A stretch of DNA of 57,831 bases from Pelagibacterium luteolum (GCF_900100665.1 NZ_FNCS01000018.1:1-57831), one strand, 5' to 3'. Positions 34,103 through 45,412 are shown, numbered from the stretch's first letter. A program made the numbers and translations. The notes: generated from the sequence alone by a model not told the origin.

Positions 34103-36124
34103 ATGGCAACGCGTATTGGTGTCGATATTGGCGGCACGTTTACCGATCTCGTCTATTTCGACGAGCGGACGGGCGAGACGGTCGAAGGAAAGGTACCAAC
34201 AGTACCTTCGGCGCCCGAAGAAGGGGTGGTCGATGCGATCACTCAGCACGTACCCCAAAATATCATCGAGGAAGCCGAGTTCTTTCTCCATGGCACCACC
34301 GTCGGCCTCAACGCTCTTTTGGAGCGTCGAGGTGCGAGAGTAGGGCTCATCACAACCACAGGTTTCCGCGACGTCCTTGAGATTCGTCGCGGCGACCGGG
34401 CTGAGATGTACAATCTGTTCTGGAAACAGACCGAACCTCTCGTGCCACGTAGGCTCCGGCTCGAAGTTGACGGACGTATGCTCGGCAACGGCTCGGAATA
34501 TCGTCCGCTGGACGTGGAAACCGTCAAGGCCGCGGCACAGAAACTCATCGCCGAAGGCGTCGATGCAATCGCTGTAAGCCTCATCAACTCCTACGCAAAT
34601 CCGGAACACGAACTGGCTGTCGAAAGCCTCCTGCGGGGTGAAGGGTTCGAAGGCGGCATTTCACTCTCGCACAAGATTTCCGGCGAATACCGCGAGTATG
34701 AGCGCACATCGACAACCTGCATTGACGCCTTCGTACGCGGTCGGATGTCGAACTACCTGCGCCGCCTTGACGGTCGCCTGCGTGAACTCGGTTTTACGGG
34801 AACATCCCTGATCACCCGTTCGGGCTCGGGATCGATGACATTTGCTGAAGCGGAAGACCGTCCATTTGAAACCATTATGTCCGGCCCGGTCGGCGGAGCG
34901 CAGGGTGCCAGCGAACTCGCCAAGATGCTTGGCATCAAGGCTCTCGTCACTGCCGACGTCGGCGGCACCAGCTTTGACACCGCATTGGTCATCGACGGAA
35001 AGCCGCAGGTCCTTTTTGAGGGCATGATCGACAATATGCCCATCCAGAGCCCTTGGGTCGATGTACGTTCGATCGGCTCGGGTGGTGGGTCGATTGCCCA
35101 TATCGATCCGGGCGGGCTGATGCGGGTCGGACCGCGCTCTGCTGGCGCGGTTCCCGGTCCGGCCTGCTACGGCAAGGGCGGCACGGAGCCTGCAATGACC
35201 GATGCGGCTGCCTGGTTGGGCATGCTCGGGCCGGGTGATCTCGCGTCTGGTATCCACCTCGACATCGAAAAGGCGCGCGTCGCTCTTGAAGCGGTCGGCA
35301 CCCATATCGAGCAGGATGTAGAGGCCACCGCTGCCGGTGTAATGCGTATTTCGTCCGCAGCCATGGCCAATGCCATGCGCGAAATTTCGCTCGATCAGGG
35401 CCTCGATCCACGGACGATCACGCTTGTGCCATTCGGCGGCGCAGGGCCGCTTATGGGCACGCTTTTGGCCGACGAGCTTGAGATGAACCATGTAGTCATT
35501 CCGCCGCTGGCCGGGAATTTCTCGGCATGGGGCCTCTTGGGCGCCGACATGGTGCAATCGACCGCACGTACTCGCGTTATCGATTTTGTCCCGGGCGCGC
35601 TAGATGTCGTAAACGGCGTCCTCAGCGAACTCTTTGCCACCCTCACCGAACGCAGTGCGGCGCACGCTGGCGACGCCGTCAAATCCGCGCGCCTCGACCT
35701 TCGCTACAAGGGTCAGGAGCACACGCTTTCGATCGAGGTCGACATCAGCGAGGGCGAGGTCACCGAGACCGAAGAGGTCATTCTCGACCGGTTCGTCAGC
35801 GAATATGCGCGTACCTTCGGCGGTACGATGAACCAGGACGTGGAACTGGTCTCGGTCCGCGCGAGCACGACCGTTCTGCTGCCCCGCCGCGAGTTGAGCT
35901 ACACGCCCAAGCGCTCGGACGGCCAGGACGACCGCGTAATGGATGTCTATTCATTCGAGACCGGCGCGCGTGTCCCGTTCAGGGTCATCCCCCGCGGACG
36001 GATTTCGGGCAAGGTCAGAGGCCCTGCAATCATCACCGAAGAGACGACGACGACTTACGTCGACGTCCAATGGACCATCTCGAACGGTCAAGCGGGCGAG
36101 ATCATTCTGGAACGGACACACTGA
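34103..36124 (+). CDS. hyuA: Hydantoinase/oxoprolinase subunit A (HyuA family)
   Basis: A 673-residue protein with the actin-like ATPase fold of the hydantoinase A family: the phosphate loop GVDIGGTFTDLVYFD at residues 6-20, the FLHGTTVGLNALLERRG block, and SGPVGGAQGA plus the second nucleotide motif TADVGGTSFDTALV near residue 280. Family members use ATP to open lactams or carboxylate ketones: N-methylhydantoinase, 5-oxoprolinase, caprolactamase, acetone or acetophenone carboxylase. It works with subunit B, encoded one base downstream. AGGAGA precedes the start. The substrate is not determined; context suggests a cyclic amide linked to lysine or aminoadipate. Confidence 0.93.
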   Translation: MATRIGVDIGGTFTDLVYFDERTGETVEGKVPTVPSAPEEGVVDAITQHVPQNIIEEAEFFLHGTTVGLNALLERRGARVGLITTTGFRDVLEIRRGDRAEMYNLFWKQTEPLVPRRLRLEVDGRMLGNGSEYRPLDVETVKAAAQKLIAEGVDAIAVSLINSYANPEHELAVESLLRGEGFEGGISLSHKISGEYREYERTSTTCIDAFVRGRMSNYLRRLDGRLRELGFTGTSLITRSGSGSMTFAEAEDRPFETIMSGPVGGAQGASELAKMLGIKALVTADVGGTSFDTALVIDGKPQVLFEGMIDNMPIQSPWVDVRSIGSGGGSIAHIDPGGLMRVGPRSAGAVPGPACYGKGGTEPAMTDAAAWLGMLGPGDLASGIHLDIEKARVALEAVGTHIEQDVEATAAGVMRISSAAMANAMREISLDQGLDPRTITLVPFGGAGPLMGTLLADELEMNHVVIPPLAGNFSAWGLLGADMVQSTARTRVIDFVPGALDVVNGVLSELFATLTERSAAHAGDAVKSARLDLRYKGQEHTLSIEVDISEGEVTETEEVILDRFVSEYARTFGGTMNQDVELVSVRASTTVLLPRRELSYTPKRSDGQDDRVMDVYSFETGARVPFRVIPRGRISGKVRGPAIITEETTTTYVDVQWTISNGQAGEIILERTH

Positions 36125-36125
36125 A

Positions 36126-37850
36126 ATGGCAAAGAGACACGAACCCGTCGTCCATAATGCGGGCATGTTTGGTCGCAAGACTGAAAACAAGGCCGACCCG
36201 ATCACCACCGAAGTGATCCGTCACGCGCTGAATTCGGCGGCCAACCAGATGAAGCGGGCGCTGATCCGGACGTCGTTTTCACCTATCATTTATGAGGTAC
36301 TCGATTTCGCCGTGGCCATCTACGACAAGGACGTCCGGCTTTTGTCCCAGGCGCCCTCACTCCCGATGTTCATGGGCACTCTGTCCTTCTGCATCATCGA
36401 GGCTGTCAAGGCCAACGGCGGCACCGAGACCCTCAAGCCCGGCGATGCGCTGATCTACAACTGGCCGTTCGGAACCGGATCTCATCCCCAGGACATGGTC
36501 ATCATCATGCCCGTGTTCTTCAACGACGAAGAACTGATCGGTTACACTGCTATCAAGGGCCATTGGCTCGATATCGGAGCCAAGGATCCATACTGCACCG
36601 ATACGACCGACGTGTTCCAGGAAGGCGTCATCTTCCCCGGGGTCAAGATTTACAAGGAAGGGGTCCTCAACGAGGATATCTTCCGCATGATCATGGCCAA
36701 TACGCGCGTGCCCCATATGGTGCGCGGCGATCTCGACGCTCAGGTTACGGGATGCCGGGTAGGGGTCAAATCCCTCCTCGAAGTGGTCGAGCGCTTCGGG
36801 CTCGAAACCTTTGCGTCCGCGGTCGATGACATGTTCGATCATGGCGAGCGGATCGTGAGGTCCTATTTCGAAAAAATCCCCGACGGCCGATACGTCGGCA
36901 GGGGCGAAATGGACAATAACGGCGTCACCAAGGACCGCATACCGTTCGAGATCGTGCTCGAAGTCAAAGGCTCCGACGTTGTACTTGATTTTTCGGGCGT
37001 CCCAGACGAGCAGGTTGGTCCCACCAATTCGCCTCTCCCGACCACCATCTCGGCGAGCCGCGTCGCCATCACAATGCTCGCGGGCTATGGCGAAGCCCCC
37101 CATGAGGGCCATTTCCGAGCCCTGAAGGTCATCACCCGGCCCGGATCGATGTTTGATCCGCTGCCGCCTGCGCCATCGTTCATTTACGGCTGGCCCGGCC
37201 TTCAGGCCATCGAAGTCATCTACAATGCCGTCGCAAGTGCAATGCCGAAGGCCGTTCCCGCTCAATCGGGTGGGTGTATCTGTTCGCTCGTCGCGTGGGG
37301 CCAGCGGGAAGAAACCCGCGAACCCTGGGCCGACGGCACGCCGTTGCCCACGGGGCAGGGCGCCTGGGATGGCGGCGATGGTGGCACCATGCTCCATATC
37401 GCCGAGTCGGCCACCCGGTTCACGCCGGCCGAAGTCTGGGAACACCGCAACCCCTGGATCATCGAACAGCTCGCCTTGGCCAAGGATTCCGTCGGCCCAG
37501 GCAAATGGCGAGGTGGACCTGGCCTCAATCTCGATATCCGCATGACCGAGGATACGCTGATTACCACGGTGTTTGAGCGCTCGCTCAACGCGCCCTGGGG
37601 TCTGCTCGGCGGCAAGGAAGCACGGCCCAACAACTGCTATGCCGAAATGCCGGATGGCGAAGTGCACTCGATCGCCAAATCGACCCATTTCCACATGCCC
37701 AAAGGTGCCGTGCTTCAAATGAAGACCGGCGGTGGCGGCGGCTATGGCGAGCCAAGCGAGCGGCCAGTCGAGATGGTCCAGCGCGATCTCGAAGACGGAT
37801 ACATTTCCGAGGATTACGCCCGCGAGCATTACCCTCACGCATTTGCCTGA
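36126..37850 (+). CDS. hyuB: Hydantoinase/oxoprolinase subunit B (HyuB family)
   Basis: A 574-residue HyuB-type subunit. Family blocks are DPITTEVIRHALNSAANQMKR near the start (given in part), GDALIYNWPFGTGSHPQD, GHWLDIGAKDP, and the glycine-rich end KTGGGGGYGEPSERP. HyuB supplies the site where the phosphorylated lactam is hydrolysed. ATG 36126 follows the hyuA stop by a single base; a longer frame from 35943 would overlap hyuA by 180 bases. In 5-oxoprolinase A and B are often fused, while here they are separate as in caprolactamase and N-methylhydantoinase. Confidence 0.93.
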   Translation: MAKRHEPVVHNAGMFGRKTENKADPITTEVIRHALNSAANQMKRALIRTSFSPIIYEVLDFAVAIYDKDVRLLSQAPSLPMFMGTLSFCIIEAVKANGGTETLKPGDALIYNWPFGTGSHPQDMVIIMPVFFNDEELIGYTAIKGHWLDIGAKDPYCTDTTDVFQEGVIFPGVKIYKEGVLNEDIFRMIMANTRVPHMVRGDLDAQVTGCRVGVKSLLEVVERFGLETFASAVDDMFDHGERIVRSYFEKIPDGRYVGRGEMDNNGVTKDRIPFEIVLEVKGSDVVLDFSGVPDEQVGPTNSPLPTTISASRVAITMLAGYGEAPHEGHFRALKVITRPGSMFDPLPPAPSFIYGWPGLQAIEVIYNAVASAMPKAVPAQSGGCICSLVAWGQREETREPWADGTPLPTGQGAWDGGDGGTMLHIAESATRFTPAEVWEHRNPWIIEQLALAKDSVGPGKWRGGPGLNLDIRMTEDTLITTVFERSLNAPWGLLGGKEARPNNCYAEMPDGEVHSIAKSTHFHMPKGAVLQMKTGGGGGYGEPSERPVEMVQRDLEDGYISEDYAREHYPHAFA

Positions 37851-37859
37851 GACGATTTG

Positions 37860-37888
37860 GGGTGGCGCCGGACGGTTTGGCGCCACCC
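37860..37888 (+). promoter_or_regulatory. Intercistronic hairpin between hyuB and the dppC-like gene
   Basis: GGGTGGCGCC (37860-37869) and GGCGCCACCC (37879-37888) form a perfect 10-bp stem with a 9-base loop. No T run follows. It probably sets different message levels for enzyme and permease genes. An in-frame GTG at 37862 lies in this stem and is not a credible start. Confidence 0.65.
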
Positions 37889-37918
37889 TTCAGCCTAAGC
37901 GATGACAGGAAGAATTTG

Positions 37919-38764
37919 GTGCAACGTCTTCTAGCACATTTGAAACATGATCGAGAGCTGATGGTGGGCGTTGTAATGTTCGCCATCATCATATTCATCG
38001 CGGTCTTTGGGAGATTGCTGTGGCCGGTCGATCCGTTGCGGGTCGATATCCTCGGCTCGCTCTTGCCACCCAGCCTCGAACACCCGATGGGGACCGACGA
38101 TGTCGGTCGCGACGTGTTCGCCCGCTTTATCCAGGGTGCGCAGGTTTCCATCGGGGTTGCGATCGGCGTCACGATAGCCGGAACGCTTATCGGAGGAACA
38201 CTTGGTCTATTGGCCGGTCTCGTTGGCGGCTGGTTCGATACGATCGTCTCACGGACAATGGACGCCATCCTCGCCTTTCCGCCCCTCATTTTGGCTATGG
38301 CCGTCGCCATCGGCCTGGGGCCGGGAATTGTCTCTGCAGCTCTTGGCGTGATCCTCGCCGCCATCCCTTGGTATTTCCGCTTGCTGCGTAGCGAGGTGCT
38401 GCGACTGCGCACACTTATGTACGTGGAATCCGCCCAGGCGCTCGGAGCCTCGAGCTTCCGTCTCATAAGGCTCCACATCCTTCCCCAGACCACCTCGACG
38501 ATCTTCATCCAGGCGTCGTCCGTCTTCAGCTTCTCCATCCTGACGCTTGCTGCACTGGGCTTCGTGGGCCTCGGCATCCAGCCACCGACCCCTGAATGGG
38601 GCACGATGATTACCGAGGGGCTGGCCTATGCGCTGACGGGCCAATGGTGGCTCGGCTTTTTCCCCGGCCTCGGCATCTTCATGCTGGCGGTCTCGGCCAA
38701 TCTCATCGCCGACCGTCTGCGCGATATCTACGACCCCAAATCCGGCGCCCGTCTGTCGCTCTAG
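37919..38764 (+). CDS. ABC transporter permease, DppC-like
   Basis: A 281-residue permease with six membrane helices. MGTDDVGRDVFARFIQGAQVS (in part: GTDDVGRDVFARF) is the DppC signature and SAQALGASSFRLIRLHILPQ the ATPase-contact loop. GTG 37919 is preferred because AGGAAG lies six bases upstream. Together with the following DppB-like gene it forms the channel for ligand delivered by the family 5 binding protein. The order C before B is the reverse of the usual dppBC order. Confidence 0.9.
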   Translation: MQRLLAHLKHDRELMVGVVMFAIIIFIAVFGRLLWPVDPLRVDILGSLLPPSLEHPMGTDDVGRDVFARFIQGAQVSIGVAIGVTIAGTLIGGTLGLLAGLVGGWFDTIVSRTMDAILAFPPLILAMAVAIGLGPGIVSAALGVILAAIPWYFRLLRSEVLRLRTLMYVESAQALGASSFRLIRLHILPQTTSTIFIQASSVFSFSILTLAALGFVGLGIQPPTPEWGTMITEGLAYALTGQWWLGFFPGLGIFMLAVSANLIADRLRDIYDPKSGARLSL

Positions 38765-38774
38765 GAGAAAGACC

Positions 38775-39776
38775 ATGATCAACTTTCTGCTGGCGCGCAT
38801 CGGATCGGCAATCATCACGATTTTCGGCGCATCGATACTCGCCTTTGTTATCCTTCGTGCAGTGCCCACCAATCCGGCCCGCCTGATCGCAGGACCTTTC
38901 GCGAATGACGAAGTCATCGCGCAGGTCACCTCCCAGCTGGGACTGGATAAACCTCTCTTCGTTCAATACTTCGATTACATCGTCTCGTTTTTCGCCGGCG
39001 ATTGGGGTTTTTCTTACAGCGCCGGGCAGCCGGTGCTCTCTCAAATCGTCCAGCGCCTGCCTGCGAGCGCCGAACTCGCGCTCTATGCCTTTCTGTTCGC
39101 CTTTATCGGCGCAGTCTTCGTGACTGTTCTCGTCAGTTTCCTCGCGTCCAAATGGCTCGACAGGCTCCTGCGTCTTTTGAGTTTCATCAGCGTCGGCGTT
39201 CCACCATTCTGGCTGGCACTGTTGTTCTTGATGGTATTCTTCGAACAGCTCGGCTGGTTTCCAGGTCCCGTAGGCCGTGGACCTGCTCCAGGGTCGGTCC
39301 ATACCGGCCTTTTCACCATCGATTATCTCATCGCAGGCAATTTTTCCGGCTTCGCCACAGCCTTACACCACTTGGCGCTTCCGGCGCTGGCCCTTGCGCT
39401 CGGCCCATTCGGTTATCTGGTACGCCTCTTGCGCGCCAATCTGCTCGACATCGTCAACGAGCCTTTCGTCACCGTCCTCCATGCAAAAGGCGTTGCGCCG
39501 GTCTCTACCCATTTCCAGCACATCCTGCCCAATGCATTCCTGCCTACGCTGACAGCGGGCGGACTTATCCTCGCCCAATTGCTCGGCGGCAGCGTGCTGG
39601 TTGAGCGCATTTTCGTCTGGCCGGGCATCGGCACACTCGTGATCGACGGCATTCTGCGCCAGGACTACGCGGTCGTGCAGGCTTTCATCATGCTCAGCGC
39701 CATAATCTATATCGGCGTCAATCTGCTGGTCGACATCCTCTATGGCTACGTCGATCCACGCGTTCGCAGGAGTTGA
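38775..39776 (+). CDS. ABC transporter permease, DppB-like
   Basis: A 333-residue permease with six membrane helices. The N-terminus [20 protein letters not shown], the [14 protein letters not shown] block and the C-terminal [19 protein letters not shown] are family signatures. AGGAGA lies before the ATG, 10 bases after the dppC-like stop. It is the second channel subunit of the peptide-type importer. Confidence 0.92.
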   Translation: MINFLLARIGSAIITIFGASILAFVILRAVPTNPARLIAGPFANDEVIAQVTSQLGLDKPLFVQYFDYIVSFFAGDWGFSYSAGQPVLSQIVQRLPASAELALYAFLFAFIGAVFVTVLVSFLASKWLDRLLRLLSFISVGVPPFWLALLFLMVFFEQLGWFPGPVGRGPAPGSVHTGLFTIDYLIAGNFSGFATALHHLALPALALALGPFGYLVRLLRANLLDIVNEPFVTVLHAKGVAPVSTHFQHILPNAFLPTLTAGGLILAQLLGGSVLVERIFVWPGIGTLVIDGILRQDYAVVQAFIMLSAIIYIGVNLLVDILYGYVDPRVRRS

Positions 39777-39780
39777 GGCC

Positions 39781-40799
<1,019 letters not shown>

Positions 40800-40803
<4 letters not shown>

Positions 40804-41780
40804 GCGCGCCGATCCCATTGCTTGACGTTCGTGGCCTCACCAAGCGGTTCCCGGTTAAGGCCAAGCCATTTTCACGGCAGAAAAAATTCGTGCACGCCGT
40901 CGAGGATGTGAGCTTTTCGGTCGGGCGCGGCGAAGTGGTAGGGTTGGTTGGCGAATCCGGGTCCGGTAAAACCACGATCGGGCGCACCATTATGCGCCTC
41001 ACCGATCCTACAGCAGGACAGATCGTTTACGACGGAACCGATATCGCCCATCTCCCGCGTCGCCAGATGATGGCGTTCAGGCGCAAGATCCAGATGGTTT
41101 TTCAGGATCCTTTTGCCAGCCTCAACCCGCGTAGCAAAGTCGGAGAACTAATCGCCGAAGGCATGGAAATCCACGGCATTGGCACGCCGGCAGAGCGGCG
41201 GGCCGAAGTTTCCCGGCTATTGGGCCTTGTTGGCCTTTCTGCCGAAGCCGCTCAGCGCTTCCCGCACGAATTTTCCGGCGGGCAGCGCCAGCGGATCGGT
41301 ATCGCGCGGGCCCTGGCCGTTTCTCCTGGCTTTATCGTAGCGGACGAACCGGTATCCGCGCTCGATGTCTCGGTGCAGGCGCAAGTGCTCAATCTGCTTC
41401 AGGATCTCAAAGAGCAGCTGGGGCTGACGATCCTGTTCATCGCCCATGACCTGTCCGTGGTCGAGCACTTCTGTGATCGTGTGATCGTGATGTATCTCGG
41501 CCGCATCATGGAAATCGCACCGCGCGAGCGGCTCTATGCAGCGCCCAAGCATCCTTACACCGAGGCACTGCTGTCTGCGGCACCGGTGCCTGATCCGGAC
41601 CGCGAGGGCAAACGCATCGTGCTCGAAGGCGACATCCCCAGCCCCATCAATCCGCCATCGGGCTGCGTATTGCGCACGCGCTGTCGCTACGCTTTGCCGG
41701 AGTGCGCCCAGATCGTTCCCCCATTGCGCGAAATTGCCCCCGGGCATCTCAAAGCCTGTATCCGCGACGATATCCTCTGA
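40800..41780 (+). CDS. ABC transporter ATP-binding protein, DppF-like
   Basis: A 326-residue ATPase: Walker [10 protein letters not shown], signature [15 protein letters not shown], Walker [13 protein letters not shown], switch His in [14 protein letters not shown], and a C-terminal [15 protein letters not shown] cysteine block. The [14 protein letters not shown] sequence is typical of DppF/OppF. ATG 40800 overlaps the previous stop (ATGA) and has GGAGGTG upstream; the much longer frame from 40323 is an overlap artefact. Confidence 0.93.
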
Positions 41781-41787
41781 GGTCAAC

Positions 41788-42951
41788 ATGCCAATCATCA
41801 ATTCGATCGTCGACATGCACGGGGACATCACCGCCTGGCGCCGCGATTTCCATGCGAACCCCGAGCTTCTCTATGACGTCCATAGCACGGCGGAAAAAAT
41901 TACGCGCCTGCTCGAAAGCTTCGGCGTCGATGAGGTTGTGACCGGCATCGGCCGTACGGGAGTGGTCGGCATAATTTCTGGGAGACCGGGCGGCCGCACC
42001 ATAGGACTGCGCGCCGATATGGATGCCTTGCCCATCCACGAAGCCACCAACTTAGATCATGCAAGCCGTACACCGGGGCTGATGCATGCCTGCGGCCATG
42101 ACGGGCACAGCGCCATGCTGTTGGGAGCGGCCAAATATCTGGCTGAAACCCGCAATTTCGATGGCAGAATCGTCGTCATCTTCCAGCCCGCCGAAGAGGG
42201 CGGGGCAGGTGGGCTGGCGATGGCCGAGGATGGACTGTTCGAACGCTTCGGGATCGAAACCGTGTTCGGCATGCACAATCTCCCGGGCTTGCCCGAGGGC
42301 CACTTCGCGACATGCCCCGGCGCCATCATGGCCTCGGCCGACGAATTCGACATCGCAATATCCGCCAAGGGCGGTCATGCAGCGTGGCCGCACGAGGCGA
42401 TCGACCCTATTCTTGTTGCTGGCCATATGATCACAGCTCTGCAGTCGATCGTCGCTCGGAACACTGATCCCTTGGCGTCCGCAGTGATATCGGTCACGCG
42501 TATGGAGGCGGGCAGCGCCTACAACGTCATCGCACCAGCGGCCCATCTATCGGGCACGGTGCGCACCTTGGACCCGAAGGTGCGCGACCTGGTCGAAGGC
42601 AAAATGAACGCGATCGTGACCAACATCGCCTTGGCGTTTGGCGCAAGCGCAGAGCTGGACTTTCGTCGCATGTATCCGGTTACAGTCAATGACGCTGAAA
42701 GCACCGCATTCGCATGCGGCATCGCAGCCGAGATCGTAGGGCCGGAAAAGGTAAATCCGCAGATGGTGCCGATGATGGGCGGCGAGGACTTCGCCTTCAT
42801 GCTTGAACGCAGGCCGGGCGCGTATGTCTTTATCGGCAATGGCGAAACGTCGGGGCTGCACACCGACACATACGATTTCAACGATGCTATCATCCCAGCT
42901 GGAGTGAGCTATCTCGTAAAGCTTGCGGAAACAGCGACCAGATCCCGATAA
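41788..42951 (+). CDS. M20D family amidohydrolase/aminoacylase
   Basis: A 387-residue metallopeptidase-fold hydrolase. Metal-site blocks are GLRADMDALPI, MHACGHDGHSAMLLGAAKYL (Cys-containing form typical of M20D), FQPAEEGGAGG and HNLPGLPEGH, with the lid domain between residues about 185 and 295. M20D enzymes remove acyl groups from amino acids (hippurate hydrolase, N-acyl-amino acid amidohydrolase). It begins 7 bases after dppF with GAGG upstream, so it is the last gene of the operon and probably frees an amino acid from the imported or HyuAB-opened compound. Substrate unknown. Confidence 0.9.
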   Translation: MPIINSIVDMHGDITAWRRDFHANPELLYDVHSTAEKITRLLESFGVDEVVTGIGRTGVVGIISGRPGGRTIGLRADMDALPIHEATNLDHASRTPGLMHACGHDGHSAMLLGAAKYLAETRNFDGRIVVIFQPAEEGGAGGLAMAEDGLFERFGIETVFGMHNLPGLPEGHFATCPGAIMASADEFDIAISAKGGHAAWPHEAIDPILVAGHMITALQSIVARNTDPLASAVISVTRMEAGSAYNVIAPAAHLSGTVRTLDPKVRDLVEGKMNAIVTNIALAFGASAELDFRRMYPVTVNDAESTAFACGIAAEIVGPEKVNPQMVPMMGGEDFAFMLERRPGAYVFIGNGETSGLHTDTYDFNDAIIPAGVSYLVKLAETATRSR

Positions 42952-43028
42952 GAAGTTCGCCGGTTCCTCGTCTATCGAGATCGAGGTTGTGGCTTGCGAA
43001 CAAAACGGGAATGCGGTTCTGTTGGCCC

Positions 43029-45113
43029 ATGCTTTCCACTGATCGATTCGCCGCCACCGACACGACCTATCTCGATGCGCTGAACATCAATCAGCGAAAG
43101 GCGGTCGAGCATGGAGTAGGGGCCTCTGCACCCGGACCGCTTCTGGTGATAGCTGGCGCTGGATCCGGCAAGACCAACACTTTGGCGCATCGCGTAGCCC
43201 ATCTGATGGTCAATGGCGCCGATCCCCGGCGCATGCTTTTGTTGACCTTTTCACGCCGTGCCGCGACCGAGATGAGCCGACGCGTAGAACGCATCGCCGC
43301 GCGTGTTCTGGGCGTTGGGTCTGGCGCCGTGACCGATGCGCTGACCTGGGCGGGGACGTTCCATGGGATCGGCGCGCGGCTGTTGCGCGAACATGCACAC
43401 CAGATCGGGCTCGATCCCGCGTTCACCATCCATGACCGCGAAGATGCCGCCGATCTGATGAACCTCGTGCGTCACGAACTCAAGCTCAGCGAAACCGCCT
43501 CGCGGTTTCCCACCAAGGGCACGTGCCTGGCCATATATTCGCGCGTCGTCAATGCCCAGGCCGATCTCGACGAGGTGCTTGAAAAGACATTCCCGTGGTG
43601 CGCGATGTGGGGTGCTGAACTCAGGACCTTGTTCGGTGCCTATGTCGCAGCCAAGCAAGCCCAGAACGTTCTCGACTACGATGATCTGCTACTCTACTGG
43701 GCCGCCATGATGGATGAGTCGGCAATCGCCCAGGCAGTGTCCAACCAGTTCGATCATATCCTTGTGGATGAATATCAGGACACCAACAGACTCCAGTCCG
43801 CGATCCTTTTGGCCTTGCGTCCGAACGGGCAGGGGATGACGGTGGTCGGCGACGATGCCCAGTCGATCTATTCGTTTCGGGCCGCGACCGTCCGCAATAT
43901 TCTCGATTTCCCCGCTGCGTTCTCACCACCGGCCGAAATCGTCACCCTGGATCGCAACTACCGCTCGACCCAGCCGATCCTCGCCGCGGCCAACGCCGTC
44001 ATCGAACAGGCATCCGAGCGCTTCACCAAGAATTTGTGGTCGGAACGCCAGTCTGCAGCCAAACCCCAATTGGTCACCGTCAGAGATGGCGCCGATCAGG
44101 TCGGCTACATCGCCACCTCGATCCTTGAAGCGCGCGAGGCCGGAACGCCACTCAAAGAGCAAGCCGTGTTGTTCCGCACCTCGAGCCATTCGGGTCCGCT
44201 CGAGATCGAGCTGACGCGCCGCGACATTCCCTTCGTGAAGTTTGGTGGACTGAAGTTTCTCGATGCAGCCCACATTAAGGACATGCTGTCGGTGTTGCGC
44301 TGGGTGGAAAACCCGCGCGATCGCGTGGCCGGGTTTCGGGTACTGCAGCTGATGCCGGGCATCGGCCCGGGCACGGCAGGCAGGGTCCTTGATGCTCTGG
44401 ACACCAGCTCGGACCCGGCTTGGGCTCTCTCCGAAGTGCCGCCGCCTGCAAAAGCGGGCCAGCACTGGACCGATCTCGTCACGCTGTTTGGTCGGTTGTC
44501 GGTGCGGGAAATCTCCTGGCCGCTCGAACTCTCTTATGTCCGCCAATGGTACGAGCCCCTGCTTGAGGCGGGGTATGAAGACGCCCATATCCGCACTGCC
44601 GACATCATCCAGCTCGAACAAATCGCGAGCGGTTATTCGAGCCGGGATCGCTTCCTGACTGAGCTCACCCTCGATCCCCCCGATGCCACCAGCGACCAGC
44701 CCGGCGTTCCACTGCGGGACGAGGACTATCTCATTTTGTCCACCATCCACTCCGCCAAGGGCCAGGAGTGGAAATCGGTGCATGTCCTCAACGTGGTCGA
44801 TGGATGCATTCCCTCCGACCTCGGTGCAGGAACCACCGAGGAACTCGAAGAAGAGCGAAGGCTGCTCTACGTCGCTATGACCCGTGCCAAAGACGAACTG
44901 CATCTGCTCGTGCCGCAAAAATTCTACGTCACCCAGCAATCTCGTCATGGAGACAGGCATCTCTACGCCCAGCGCACCCGCTTCATTCCGCGGTCAATGA
45001 CGCATTTGTTCGAAGATCTGCTCTGGCCACCCGTCACGCCGGTGCGTGCGGATCTTGTGCCATCGCAGCCGACGCGTGTGGACGTCGCCGCCAAGATGCG
45101 CAGCATGTGGTAG
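43029..45113 (+). CDS. UvrD/Rep-like superfamily 1 ATP-dependent DNA helicase
   Basis: A protein of about 694 residues with the ordered SF1A helicase motifs: LNINQRKAVEHG (Q motif), GAGSGKTNTLAHR (Walker A), LTFSRRAATEM (Ia), ILVDEYQDTNRLQ (Walker B), VVGDDAQSIYSFR (III), LDRNYRST (IV), STIHSAKGQEWKSV (V) and LYVAMTRAKDEL (VI). Such helicases unwind DNA in repair or replication restart. The start is uncertain: ATG 43029, ATG 43011 and TTG 42987 are all possible and none has a good ribosome site. It follows the catabolic operon by under 80 bases but has no functional link to it. Confidence 0.88.
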   Translation: MLSTDRFAATDTTYLDALNINQRKAVEHGVGASAPGPLLVIAGAGSGKTNTLAHRVAHLMVNGADPRRMLLLTFSRRAATEMSRRVERIAARVLGVGSGAVTDALTWAGTFHGIGARLLREHAHQIGLDPAFTIHDREDAADLMNLVRHELKLSETASRFPTKGTCLAIYSRVVNAQADLDEVLEKTFPWCAMWGAELRTLFGAYVAAKQAQNVLDYDDLLLYWAAMMDESAIAQAVSNQFDHILVDEYQDTNRLQSAILLALRPNGQGMTVVGDDAQSIYSFRAATVRNILDFPAAFSPPAEIVTLDRNYRSTQPILAAANAVIEQASERFTKNLWSERQSAAKPQLVTVRDGADQVGYIATSILEAREAGTPLKEQAVLFRTSSHSGPLEIELTRRDIPFVKFGGLKFLDAAHIKDMLSVLRWVENPRDRVAGFRVLQLMPGIGPGTAGRVLDALDTSSDPAWALSEVPPPAKAGQHWTDLVTLFGRLSVREISWPLELSYVRQWYEPLLEAGYEDAHIRTADIIQLEQIASGYSSRDRFLTELTLDPPDATSDQPGVPLRDEDYLILSTIHSAKGQEWKSVHVLNVVDGCIPSDLGAGTTEELEEERRLLYVAMTRAKDELHLLVPQKFYVTQQSRHGDRHLYAQRTRFIPRSMTHLFEDLLWPPVTPVRADLVPSQPTRVDVAAKMRSMW

Positions 45114-45412
45114 CGACAGGCGTACGACCACGGCCCAAATCTAAAAGAATGAAACTCTGTGGCCGCCCAACGCGTATTGTACTTGGGTTCGATGGTTCGA
45201 CCATCGATGATCGACTGTGTCGGTTGGGCAGCGCTTTCGCCGCAACGTGTGCTGCCCCCCTCAAAATTTAGGGTAAATGCAGCCTCTGCCGCTTTGTCGC
45301 CCAACTGCCGCCACGTTAACGATTTATTAAGGCTTTGGGCGAAGGAGGGCCACCCTTCGTGAAAGTGGGTCGTCGGTAGTTGCGGATCGGCGACCCCGCC
45401 CACTCTTTCCAA
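45114..45412. other. Intergenic interval between convergent genes, 299 bases
   Basis: The helicase and lipoprotein genes converge here. CGAAGG and CCTTCG (near 45340-45360) could form a short hairpin, but no T run follows. No coding frame or RNA gene is apparent. Confidence 0.4.

Noticed and set aside
32623-34137. 504-codon open frame on the minus strand opposite the family 5 binding-protein gene
   Set aside because: It lies wholly opposite a clear binding-protein gene, has no recognisable domain and is rich in His/Arg/Asp as expected for the antisense frame of GC-rich coding DNA.
34103-37850. Calling HyuAB a 5-oxoprolinase
   Set aside because: The family has many substrates and PxpBCA already covers 5-oxoproline; position and regulation suggest another lactam, so only the family name is used.
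36357-37886. 509-codon open frame on the minus strand opposite hyuB
   Set aside because: Antisense shadow of a well-supported HyuB gene; no motif and no ribosome site.
43923-44960. 345-codon open frame on the minus strand opposite the helicase gene
   Set aside because: Antisense to the conserved helicase motifs; no independent evidence.
45114-45412. Possible RNA gene in the gap after the helicase gene
   Set aside because: No cloverleaf or other known RNA structure could be traced; only a short inverted repeat is present.
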